A stretch of DNA of 8,331 bases from Candidatus Babeliales bacterium (GTDB taxonomy: Bacteria; Babelota; Babeliae; Babelales; Vermiphilaceae), in assembly GCA_020053845.1 (NCBI GenBank), contig JAGVMI010000007.1, positions 1-8,331 of the forward strand, given 5' to 3'. The notes beneath the pieces were generated by a model. It had not been told where the DNA came from, did not search any database, and saw only the letters and a list, made by a program, of their open reading frames with translations. Shown here in pieces: positions 1 through 5,606 of this stretch. The position numbers and the translations under genes are program-made. Each line of letters begins with the position of its first letter. Position 1 is the first letter of the stretch.

Positions 1-1
1 A

Positions 2-409
2 GCCCAACGCTATACAAAAGAAACAATACGCGAACTTGGCGTAGCAACGCGTCAACTTGCAGCATTCGCTGTGGGCGACACTGTATCAGTTTCTCAGCGC
101 ATCAAAGAAGGCGAAAAAGAGCGTATCCAGCTCTTTGAAGGTGATGTTATTGCTATTCATCACAACGGTGCATCATCAACATTTACCGTACGTAAAATAG
201 GTGCGCAGGGCGTAGCTGTTGAGCGTATTTTACCTTACCACTCCCCATTGATCGAAAAGATTACTGTGGTGAGGAGAGGCTTGGTTCGCCGTGCTAAGTT
301 GTACTATATTCGCCATCGTCTTGGCAAATCAGCGCGCTTAAAAGAAAAAGTTACCTCCCGTGGGCAGTCAGCGCAGAAAGCTGAATCAGTAGCTCAAAAA
401 GAAGCGTAA
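2..409 (+). CDS. rplS: 50S ribosomal protein L19 (5' end outside window)
   Basis: Structural protein of the large ribosomal subunit, near the interface with the 30S subunit. Matching L19 landmarks run in order: VGDTV, then [50 protein letters not shown] and GKSARLKEK. The reading frame is open to the left edge ([19 protein letters not shown] precedes VGDTV), so the GTG at 71 lies inside the conserved fold and is not the start; the true start is just outside the window. At least 135 codons are visible against about 115 in Escherichia coli. The extra length is an N-terminal lead-in and an Ala/Gln/Lys-rich C-terminal tail of about 20 residues after the KEK motif. L19 genes usually close an rpsP-rimM-trmD-rplS operon, which would lie to the left. 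A lipoprotein gene follows after 11 bases, with no terminator between. Identity is certain; only the N-terminus is open. Confidence 0.96.
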   Translation, partial: AQRYTKETIRELGVATRQLAAFAVGDTVSVSQRIKEGEKERIQLFEGDVIAIHHNGASSTFTVRKIGAQGVAVERILPYHSPLIEKITVVRRGLVRRAKLYYIRHRLGKSARLKEKVTSRGQSAQKAESVAQKEA

Positions 410-420
410 TTGATAGCATT

Positions 421-939
421 ATGTGTGCAGCTATACGACGTAGTGCGCGCATATTGCGGCACTACGCAGGCTGTATAGGGCTATTTTTTTTCTGTATAAG
501 TATAACTTCATGCTCGCGCAAGCCTGTACGCTCTGCAAATCATTCAACAAGCAAGCCTATTGTGGCAGTTGATGAGGTTGTAATTGCACCGCTTGATGAT
601 AATACTTTAGCTGAAGGCGATGTGGATATCCCGGATGTCCCGCGTCCGCTTCAGGGTGTGTATGATGCTAATCACTCATGGCAAGCTTTTACTAATGAGC
701 GTCTGAGTATTGTTGCACACTATACAAGCAGTTCAAGTGTAATCCAGCTCGTCGATTTTTATCGCCAACATATGGAGTTTCTAGGCTGGGAGCTTGATGC
801 TGATTTTAAAGGCCGTGATGATGTATGCTTTGTATTTAGGCGTCCATCGCGATGTTGTATTGTTTCTGTGCGAGCGAGCGAGCAGGGTACATGTCTTTCG
901 ATTATGTACCAATCAGAATTTAATAACGCTACTATCTGA
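421..939 (+). CDS. Putative lipoprotein of unknown function
   Basis: I do not recognise a named family. The 172-residue product starts with an Arg-rich n-region (residues 1-15), a hydrophobic stretch (16-28) and the lipobox ITSC, so Cys31 is the likely lipidated residue and the protein should sit in the envelope. After a polar linker (32-70) comes a small domain: PRPLQGVY (74-81), LSIVAHYTS (95-103), VDFYRQHMEFLGWELD (111-126) and VCFVFRRPSRCCIVSV (135-150). The 'FY..HM...GW' pattern followed by a strand with an FxxP turn resembles small exported domains seen in deltaproteobacterial-type lipoproteins; this is from memory and not a firm assignment. It starts 11 bases after rplS without a clear Shine-Dalgarno sequence, which suggests co-transcription and perhaps translational coupling. 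Its last 27 bases overlap the 3' end of the convergent gene at 913-1206. Confidence 0.82.
   Translation: MCAAIRRSARILRHYAGCIGLFFFCISITSCSRKPVRSANHSTSKPIVAVDEVVIAPLDDNTLAEGDVDIPDVPRPLQGVYDANHSWQAFTNERLSIVAHYTSSSSVIQLVDFYRQHMEFLGWELDADFKGRDDVCFVFRRPSRCCIVSVRASEQGTCLSIMYQSEFNNATI
886..910. repeat. Perfect 7-bp inverted repeat at the convergent gene overlap
   Basis: GGTACAT (886-892) and ATGTACC (904-910) are exact reverse complements around an 11-base loop. The element lies inside the 3' end of the upstream lipoprotein gene and two bases past the stop codon of the minus-strand gene. It could fold in either transcript. Neither side has a T-run, so it is not a standard intrinsic terminator. It may protect 3' ends or slow polymerase; it could also be chance, although its position at the gene junction is notable. 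Confidence 0.45.
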
Positions 940-1206
940 TGGCTGTTGGGCCTGTGTAATACACATAGCGTCCTCAACCGCAGGCGCATTATTTTGTTGA
1001 GCAACTACACGATTGCATGAATCCTTTTTGCGGCGGCTACATCTTTTTCTATTTTTTCTAAAATATACAGGTTCCTGCATGATCTTGCCCTGCGCGCCAT
1101 TATAGCGGCGGATAAAATCAAGATTGGAGCATGCATCTGCACAAATGCTGCCTACCTGAAAAATGCACAGGATAAAGCTTAATGAAAAGAAATAGCGAAC
1201 GTTCAT
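913..1206 (-). CDS. Small secreted basic protein with four cysteines, unknown function
   Basis: The product is 97 residues and matches no family I know. Residues 1-23 form a classical Sec signal peptide: short Arg-containing start, hydrophobic FFSLSFILCIFQVG, then SICA as the likely cleavage site near residue 23. The mature part of about 74 residues has cysteines at 26, 56, 64 and 82, enough for two disulfides, and a dense basic run at 50-61 (RKNRKRCSRRKK). The tail is Gln/Asn/Ala-rich. The start is well supported: AAAGGAG sits six bases before the ATG, and a promoter (TTGCAG, 16 bases, TATACT) lies about 35 bases upstream. The 3' end overlaps the plus-strand lipoprotein gene by 27 bases. The signal peptide, strong ribosome binding site and own promoter argue for a real gene despite its size. 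Role is unknown; a periplasmic nucleic-acid- or polyanion-binding protein or an exported factor are possibilities only. Confidence 0.78.
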   Translation of the reverse strand: MNVRYFFSLSFILCIFQVGSICADACSNLDFIRRYNGAQGKIMQEPVYFRKNRKRCSRRKKDSCNRVVAQQNNAPAVEDAMCITQAQQPSDSSVIKF

Positions 1207-1238
1207 AACGGGCTCCTTTTGTGATAAAGCGTGATGCC

Positions 1239-1266
1239 AGTATAGCGAACGTCATGTCTGCTGCAA
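1239..1266 (-). promoter_or_regulatory. Sigma-70-type promoter for the small secreted protein gene
   Basis: Read on the minus strand: -35 TTGCAG (1261-1266), a 16-base spacer and -10 TATACT (1239-1244). Shifting the -35 by one base gives TTTGCA with a 17-base spacer. It lies between the terminator of the upstream gene and the ATG at 1206, so it fits independent expression. Confidence 0.6.
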
Positions 1267-1280
1267 ATGGTTGTGTGCAT

Positions 1281-1319
1281 AAAAAAGAGCCACGCGGGAA
1301 ATCATGTTCCGGCGTGGCT
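1281..1319 (-). terminator. Intrinsic terminator of the glycine-zipper lipoprotein gene
   Basis: AGCCACGC (1288-1295) pairs with GCGTGGCT (1312-1319). After one G-G mismatch, a further GGAA/TTCC stem closes a six-base loop. On the minus strand the stem is followed by C and then a run of six T (1281-1286), a textbook Rho-independent terminator. It lies 30 bases beyond the stop codon at 1350 and insulates the next minus-strand gene. Confidence 0.88.
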
Positions 1320-1349
1320 ATGAGTTTTTAGGCTAAGCTGTTCTATAGG

Positions 1350-1781
1350 TTATTGCTGGCTACGTGCGCGGGATGGTTTTGAACGTGCTCTTGCTTGCTG
1401 ATTTGATGATTGTGCACTTCTTTTTTGCTGACGAGGAGCTATTGGCTCTTCTTCATACACTACTTCTTCATAGGGCACATCTTCGCCATCTTCTACGATG
1501 TAGTAGTCATTATCTACATCATTACGATCTCTGATAACGTACACGGTAGTCGAATCATCAGCGTTTGCGTCTGCTGATGCGCCGATCATGGCTCCCGTCA
1601 CAAGTCCAACACCGGCACCAATACCTGCGCCTCTGCCGCCTCCTGCAAGTCCACCAACGAGTGCGCCTGTTGCAGCACCGCCGAATGCGCCTCTTGCTGT
1701 TCTATTGCGAGTAATTGTGGTTTGGTGCGCGCAGCCAAGCAGAATAGCCAACACAGTGGCTTTTTTTATAGTGAGCTTCAT
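1350..1781 (-). CDS. Glycine-zipper lipoprotein with charged low-complexity tail
   Basis: The 143-residue product begins with a lipoprotein signal peptide: KK n-region, hydrophobic ATVLAILLGC, and Cys17 in an LLGC lipobox. Residues 31-68 are a glycine-zipper domain with Gly spaced as GxxxG repeats (GAFGGAATGALVGG and onward), the type found in envelope lipoproteins and small membrane-embedded proteins of diderms. A variable part follows: an Asp/Asn/Tyr-rich strand region (about 75-95), an acidic stretch (97-112, many Glu) and a basic Gln/Ser/Arg tail (115-143). The start is supported by GGGGAG four bases before the ATG. Glycine zippers of this kind are thought to insert in or pack against membranes. 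The role here is probably structural or stress-related in the envelope, which is inference. The charged tail could bind peptidoglycan or nucleic acid but carries no known motif. A strong terminator follows the gene. Confidence 0.85.
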   Translation of the reverse strand: MKLTIKKATVLAILLGCAHQTTITRNRTARGAFGGAATGALVGGLAGGGRGAGIGAGVGLVTGAMIGASADANADDSTTVYVIRDRNDVDNDYYIVEDGEDVPYEEVVYEEEPIAPRQQKRSAQSSNQQARARSKPSRARSQQ

Positions 1782-1822
1782 ACGACTCCCCTTTTTTCAC
1801 GTTATAGATTACAGGTGATGGT

Positions 1823-1873
1823 ATAAAACCCCTGATAATGGCTCTATACACTCTAATTTTACCTATTAGGGGT
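1823..1873 (-). terminator. Possible weak terminator downstream of murC
   Basis: ACCCCTGATA (1828-1837) pairs with TATTAGGGGT (1864-1873), ten pairs including one G-T, and on the minus strand is followed by TTTTAT. The 26-base loop is large for an intrinsic terminator and the T-run is short. A second small hairpin, CAAAAC (1876-1881) with GTTTTG (1888-1893), sits just after the murC stop codon. Either may end murC transcription in part; read-through into the glycine-zipper gene is possible. Confidence 0.35.
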
Positions 1874-1885
1874 GGCAAAACTCAA
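1856..1885 (-). promoter_or_regulatory. Candidate promoter for the glycine-zipper lipoprotein gene
   Basis: Read on the minus strand: TTGAGT (1880-1885), an 18-base spacer and TAAAAT (1856-1861). It overlaps the possible murC terminator. A weaker alternative is TATAAC closer to the start, with a poor GTTTTA -35 box. I cannot choose between them from sequence. Confidence 0.28.
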
Positions 1886-1898
1886 TGGTTTTGAGGCC

Positions 1899-3299
1899 TT
1901 AAATCGTTATTTTTGAGGCCAGAAGATAAGCCAATTGATGTATTTTGCCTGCGCCTTGGGCCAAAATAAGGTCGTTTTTACCTGCAATCGCATTAAGCGC
2001 TAAGCGAATGCTATCAAACTGAGGCTCGTAGGGCGCATAAAAGATAGGGTACGGTAGCCCGAGGCTTTGCAAATCTTGATACAGAGCGTGGCTTGATACA
2101 TGTGCAATAGGAGTTTCACCTGCAGCATAGATATCCGTAATTATGAGCGCGTCGAGGGGACTTTTCTTGAATGTTTCTAAGAACTCCTTCCACAGGCCTT
2201 GGGTGCGTGTGTAGCGGTGGGGCTGAAACACGACTACCAACTTATTGCGAGCCCGTATGCGGGCTGCTTGAAATGTACAAAAAAGCTCATGGGGATGATG
2301 TCCGTAGTCATCAAATATCTCTGCCCCTTGGTAGGTTCCATGATAAGAAAAGCGCCGCTCTACACCTCTGAAAGAAGCTATTGCCTGAGTAATGTGATCA
2401 AAGGGAATATCCAGATCTATGCAGAATGCGATCGCTGCTAGGCAATTGAGTATGTTATGCTGCCCAGCCATGTGTAGTGTTACTTGTCCTAAGAGCTGTG
2501 TACCTTTTGCGCCATACACATCACATAACACGTGTGAGGGCTTGAGTACGATGTTTTTTGCTTGTATGTCAGCTTGTGTGTTGAGGCCGTAAGTAACTGC
2601 TTTTACGTACGCAAGCGGAAGCAAGGATTGTATATTGGCATCATCAGAGCATACGAACGCTTTGCCATAAAAGGGTAAACTTTCAAGAAATTTGCCAAAA
2701 GTTTCTTTCACATCGTCGAGATCTTTGTACGTTTCAACATGTTCAAAGCTGATGTTGGTGACCACAGCAAATGTAGGACGCAAACGCAGCAATGAGCGAT
2801 CGCTCTCATCAGCTTCAGCAATAAGAAATTCGCCTTTTCCAAGGCGCGCGTTGGAAGATAGATTTTTTAAATGTCCGCCGATGATGACAGTGGGGTCATA
2901 ACCAAGTTCGATAAGTATGTGACTAATAAGAGAAGTGGTAGTTGTTTTTCCATGTGATCCGCTTATAGCTACGCTGAACTTGGTGCGCATAAGTTCGGCG
3001 AGCATGACAGCGCGTGGTATGGTGGGCACACCCAACTGCCGTGCGCGAATGAGTTCAGGATATGCTGATTGTATTGCTGATGAGTAGACGACTACGTCGG
3101 CTGATGTAAGGCAAGAGGGTGTGTTATTGCCATGAAAAATATGGCATCCCAAAGCGATGAGATTTAGTATGCTTTTTTGTTCCAAGTCAATGTCGCAGCC
3201 CGAAACTGTATAGCCTTGTGAGCGAAGAATTGTGGCGATACCGCTCATACCAATACCGCCTATGCCTACAAAATGAATATGGGCCTGCTTTCTATACAT
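1899..3299 (-). CDS. murC: UDP-N-acetylmuramate--L-alanine ligase MurC
   Basis: Cytoplasmic ATP-dependent ligase that adds L-alanine to UDP-N-acetylmuramate, the first amino acid of the peptidoglycan stem peptide. At 466 residues it has family length and all three Mur ligase domains. The N-terminal nucleotide-sugar domain has VGIGGIGMSG (11-20). The central ATPase domain has the P-loop GSHGKTTTT (114-122), the acidic EADESD (162-167) and TNISFEHVETY (181-191). The latter uses Glu-His where E. coli has Asp-His, a change also seen in other MurC proteins. The C-terminal domain has FDDYGHHPHE (329-338), FQPHRYTRT (358-366) and DIYAAGE (389-395). The ATG at 3299 directly precedes the Rossmann strand and is the natural start, although its Shine-Dalgarno is weak. 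The gene stands alone: no murG, murB, ddl or fts gene adjoins it, unlike the usual dcw cluster. A promoter with TTGTCA lies upstream. Confidence 0.97.
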   Translation of the reverse strand: MYRKQAHIHFVGIGGIGMSGIATILRSQGYTVSGCDIDLEQKSILNLIALGCHIFHGNNTPSCLTSADVVVYSSAIQSAYPELIRARQLGVPTIPRAVMLAELMRTKFSVAISGSHGKTTTTSLISHILIELGYDPTVIIGGHLKNLSSNARLGKGEFLIAEADESDRSLLRLRPTFAVVTNISFEHVETYKDLDDVKETFGKFLESLPFYGKAFVCSDDANIQSLLPLAYVKAVTYGLNTQADIQAKNIVLKPSHVLCDVYGAKGTQLLGQVTLHMAGQHNILNCLAAIAFCIDLDIPFDHITQAIASFRGVERRFSYHGTYQGAEIFDDYGHHPHELFCTFQAARIRARNKLVVVFQPHRYTRTQGLWKEFLETFKKSPLDALIITDIYAAGETPIAHVSSHALYQDLQSLGLPYPIFYAPYEPQFDSIRLALNAIAGKNDLILAQGAGKIHQLAYLLASKITI

Positions 3300-3347
3300 G
3301 TAGTTTCCAAAAGGTGTCAGAGGTAATATGGCCGTTTAATGTAGTGC

Positions 3348-3376
3348 ACCATACTGAAAGAAGGCCCTTTTGACAA
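3348..3376 (-). promoter_or_regulatory. Sigma-70-type promoter for murC
   Basis: Read on the minus strand: TTGTCA (3371-3376), a 17-base spacer and TATGGT (3348-3353), about 50 bases before the murC ATG. The -35 box matches the consensus at five of six positions, the -10 box at four. The rest of the 96-base gap between murC and the MerR gene shows no gene and no clear terminator, so read-through from the MerR gene is also possible. Confidence 0.5.
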
Positions 3377-3395
3377 CGTAATCGTTGGAACCGCC

Positions 3396-3815
3396 CTATA
3401 GGAGCTCGCGCAGCTTAAGTAAATGCTTTTGTAAATCAACGATTTGTTGTGAAAGGCGAGCATTTTCATCGCGTAGATTTTTGATGGTTTTATCTACGGA
3501 TGCATCAGGTTTTGTAGGAGCTTCCTTTTGTGTGATGGTAGTACGCTGAGAGGCTATAATACGTGTCTCCGGCTGTGCCTTAGCCTGCGTGAGCAGCTGT
3601 TTTTTAGCGCCTGCAATAGTGAATCCTTTGAAATAAAGTAGCTCCTTGATGCGACTGAAAAGCCTGAGGTCGTCTTCATCGTAGAATCGCTGTCCTCCGC
3701 GGGATCGATTGGTTTTGACGCAAAATTCTTTTTCCCAGAAGCGGATGACAAAACGTTCAACTTGCAATTGGCGAGCAAGCTCTCCTATGCGAAATTTTCG
3801 CTTTTGCATCTTCAT
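3396..3815 (-). CDS. MerR-family transcriptional regulator with C-terminal coiled coil
   Basis: The 139-residue product has a MerR winged-helix DNA-binding domain at residues 8-75: FRIGELARQLQV (helix-turn-helix), VIRFWEKEF, then RSRGGQRFYDEDDLRLF (wing and second helix pair) and ELLYFKGFTIAGAKKQL. After a polar linker (76-105) comes a leucine/isoleucine heptad coiled coil (108-139) suited to dimerisation. There is no C-terminal ligand-binding domain and no conserved metal-binding cysteine set; the only cysteine is Cys32. It is therefore unlikely to be a metal sensor and more like the small MerR-like proteins whose effector is unknown. The first ATG (3815) is preferred over the one two codons later because AAAGGAAG lies five bases upstream of it. 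It diverges from yidC and lies upstream of murC in the same direction. Autoregulation is plausible by family habit but not shown. Confidence 0.9.
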   Translation of the reverse strand: MKMQKRKFRIGELARQLQVERFVIRFWEKEFCVKTNRSRGGQRFYDEDDLRLFSRIKELLYFKGFTIAGAKKQLLTQAKAQPETRIIASQRTTITQKEAPTKPDASVDKTIKNLRDENARLSQQIVDLQKHLLKLRELL

Positions 3816-3870
3816 TAGTGCTTCCTTTCTTGGGGGGTACGGTCTGTAGCTTTTGACTCTCCCTACTGTT

Positions 3871-3899
3871 TTTATAGCGCAAGCAAAAGTGAAAGTAAA
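3871..3899 (-). promoter_or_regulatory. Promoter for the MerR-type gene
   Basis: Read on the minus strand: TTTACT (3894-3899), a 17-base spacer and TATAAA (3871-3876). MerR-controlled promoters classically have a 19-base spacer, so this one would not obviously be activated by DNA twisting. On the opposite strand the same bases supply TATAGC (3873-3878), a possible but poor -10 for yidC with no good -35. I see no other convincing yidC promoter in the gap. Confidence 0.5.
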
Positions 3900-3919
3900 A
3901 TGCCACCATTTGAGGTACT
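3894..3919. promoter_or_regulatory. Small dyad next to the MerR promoter, possible operator
   Basis: AAATG (3898-3902) and CATTT (3907-3911) form an inverted repeat around CCAC. AGTA (3894-3897) and TACT (3916-3919) extend it with a 4-base asymmetry. It touches the -35 box of the MerR gene and lies in the divergent gap with yidC, where an operator would be expected. The dyad is short and could be chance. Confidence 0.2.
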
Positions 3920-4011
3920 TGTTGCTAGCCGAGATGCGCTTTCTCTGGTAATATCAAAGCGTCTATGCCACTCAAAAAGCCAGCTCATAAATGCCTATCC
4001 GGGATTGCACT

Positions 4012-5595
4012 ATGAAGTTTCTTACACAAATTGATGTAAAACGTTTTTTGCTTAACTTAGCACTGGTGATGTCAGTTGTGCTTAGTATTCGCTACTTCTT
4101 CCCGGGTAAAAGTGAGCATGTAGATGCAGCTGAGAGCGCATCGGTTCAAAGTTTTGTTGCCCCAACTAAGGGAGGCTTGCAGTACAAGCCGATTGATACG
4201 GAAATAGACTTTAGCGACCAAACAAGCGCTGAGGCTGTGACCAAAACACGCGTGGAGACTTCATGGGGAATTATTGACTTTTCCACAGAAGGGGCGGCTT
4301 TTGATGCGCTGAGTGTAAGACGTTTTGTTGATGGGGTTGAGCGTGTGTATCCAGTTTTTGACTTTAGTCTGCAAGGCAGAGAGTCAAAGGGATTGTTGCT
4401 TGCCTGTGACGAGCAGACGCCTTATTTTTATAAATTAGTTTCTCAGCAAGATCGTGGTAGTACCGTTGAGCTTGTGTACAGGGCGACTGGCCAGATGGGG
4501 ACGCTTACCAAGACGTTTAATGTGTATAAAGACGAGCATAAAGTTGATCTACATATTAATCTTGAGCCGGGTATAAAGCCTACAGCGCTACGTGTATTCT
4601 TCCCCGCTCCAATGCCTCCTGTAGAAAATAATACTTACTCTCTTACCGATCCAGTAAGTAATGTAGCAGCAGTAGTTATTGACAATAAAAATGATTTTGA
4701 AAAAATTGCGTACGCAAAGCTTAACGGACAGCAGGGGTGGCTTAGGCCAGCACTGTTTGGTACAGATGACCGTTATTTCGTGCATGCCATGGTGGGTGAT
4801 GCAGATAACTTTGCACAACGCGCTTATTTTCGTTTTGACGGAAAGATAGGTGTGTCGGCAGTGCTTGAGTCGGCAGAGGTCCAAGAAAACCACTCATGGC
4901 GATTGTCGTTCTATTTTGGCCCCAAAGAAACAAGCTCAATGGTGCAAGTTGATCCTCGTCTTGAGAAGGTTTTCGATCAGTGGGCCATATTTTCTCTCCT
5001 TTCCAAGTTTTTCCTGGCAATACTTAACTTTTTGTATACATATTTGCACAGTTATGGCCTCGCAATTATTGTGCTTACAGCAATTCTCAAGTTACTACTG
5101 TTGCCGTTTACCTATCGCAGCGAAGCTGATATGAAGCTGCGCATGGAAATGCAAAAGAAAATTGCGTACCTAGAAGCTAAGCACAAGAATGACTCTCAAA
5201 CGCTTACCCGTGAAAAAGCTGAGCTTATTAAGAAATATGGTATGCCAGGACTTGGCAGCTGCCTTCCAATGCTTCTGCAGGGAGTTGTATTCTTTGCGTT
5301 GAGTAAGGTTATTTCGGGATCCTATGAACTCTACAAGGCCCCTATGGCATGGATCCCAGATTTGTCATCAAGAGATCCTTACTATATTTTGCCGCTGATG
5401 GTTGCAGTGGCGCTTGTGATGCATGCTTTGGTGCAATCTGATACCAAGCAACGTGTATCAGGATTGATAGTAGCGTTAATTTTTGGAGTATTTGCTGCAA
5501 ATATGTCTGCCGGCATAGCCCTTTATTTGAGCGTTAACGTTCTTTTGGGCGTGGTGCAGTCTTGGTTGGTAAAGCGCTTCAAACTTGCGAGCTAG
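4012..5595 (+). CDS. yidC: Membrane protein insertase YidC
   Basis: Inner-membrane insertase and chaperone that places membrane proteins, alone or with SecYEG. From the ATG at 4012 it has 527 residues, close to the 548 of E. coli. Order of parts: N-terminal membrane helix (about 12-30), periplasmic beta-sandwich domain (about 80-305), then the conserved core of five helices with SYGLAIIVLTAILK at 347-360, a cytoplasmic coiled-coil hairpin (about 370-410), LGSCLPMLLQ from 414, DPYYILPLM from 455, and closing helices (484-520). The groove residue, Arg366 in E. coli, is Lys360 here (LTAILKLLLLPF), a charge-conserving change. An ATG at 3991 would add seven residues, but it directly follows a stop codon and lacks a ribosome binding site; 4012 has a weak GGGA and gives a normal YidC N-terminus. 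The usual rpmH-rnpA-yidD genes are not upstream. recR follows after 11 bases. Confidence 0.96.
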   Translation: MKFLTQIDVKRFLLNLALVMSVVLSIRYFFPGKSEHVDAAESASVQSFVAPTKGGLQYKPIDTEIDFSDQTSAEAVTKTRVETSWGIIDFSTEGAAFDALSVRRFVDGVERVYPVFDFSLQGRESKGLLLACDEQTPYFYKLVSQQDRGSTVELVYRATGQMGTLTKTFNVYKDEHKVDLHINLEPGIKPTALRVFFPAPMPPVENNTYSLTDPVSNVAAVVIDNKNDFEKIAYAKLNGQQGWLRPALFGTDDRYFVHAMVGDADNFAQRAYFRFDGKIGVSAVLESAEVQENHSWRLSFYFGPKETSSMVQVDPRLEKVFDQWAIFSLLSKFFLAILNFLYTYLHSYGLAIIVLTAILKLLLLPFTYRSEADMKLRMEMQKKIAYLEAKHKNDSQTLTREKAELIKKYGMPGLGSCLPMLLQGVVFFALSKVISGSYELYKAPMAWIPDLSSRDPYYILPLMVAVALVMHALVQSDTKQRVSGLIVALIFGVFAANMSAGIALYLSVNVLLGVVQSWLVKRFKLAS

Positions 5596-5606
5596 AAAGT
5601 GAGAGT

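Noticed and set aside
71..409. GTG at 71 as the start of rplS
   Set aside because: The frame stays open to the left edge with L19-like sequence before VGDTV; the start is outside the window.
870..884. Tandem GAGC units as a microsatellite or phase-variable tract
   Set aside because: Only about three units, within coding sequence, and a four-base unit this short is not expected to slip often.
953..965. TGTGT-ACACA hairpin as terminator of the upstream lipoprotein gene
   Set aside because: Short stem, tiny loop, no T-run; it lies inside the minus-strand coding region.
759..1004. Other overlapping ORFs on both strands around 759-1004
   Set aside because: They share bases with better-supported genes, lack ribosome binding sites and have no recognisable domains.
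1889..1920. TTTTGAGGCC present twice (1889-1898, 1911-1920) near the murC stop
   Set aside because: A ten-base repeat partly inside the coding region; no sign of duplication or an attachment site around it.
3965..4015. 16-codon ORF ending in an ATGA overlap with yidC, possible leader peptide
   Set aside because: No ribosome binding site and no attenuator-like hairpins; the overlap alone is weak evidence.
3900..4034. 44-codon plus-strand ORF in the gap before yidC, overlapping its start
   Set aside because: No Shine-Dalgarno, no resemblance to RnpA or YidD motifs that would be expected before yidC, and it overlaps the yidC start.
5562..5606. Upstream ATG for recR that would overlap yidC
   Set aside because: It adds 15 residues absent from RecR proteins; 5607 gives normal family length.
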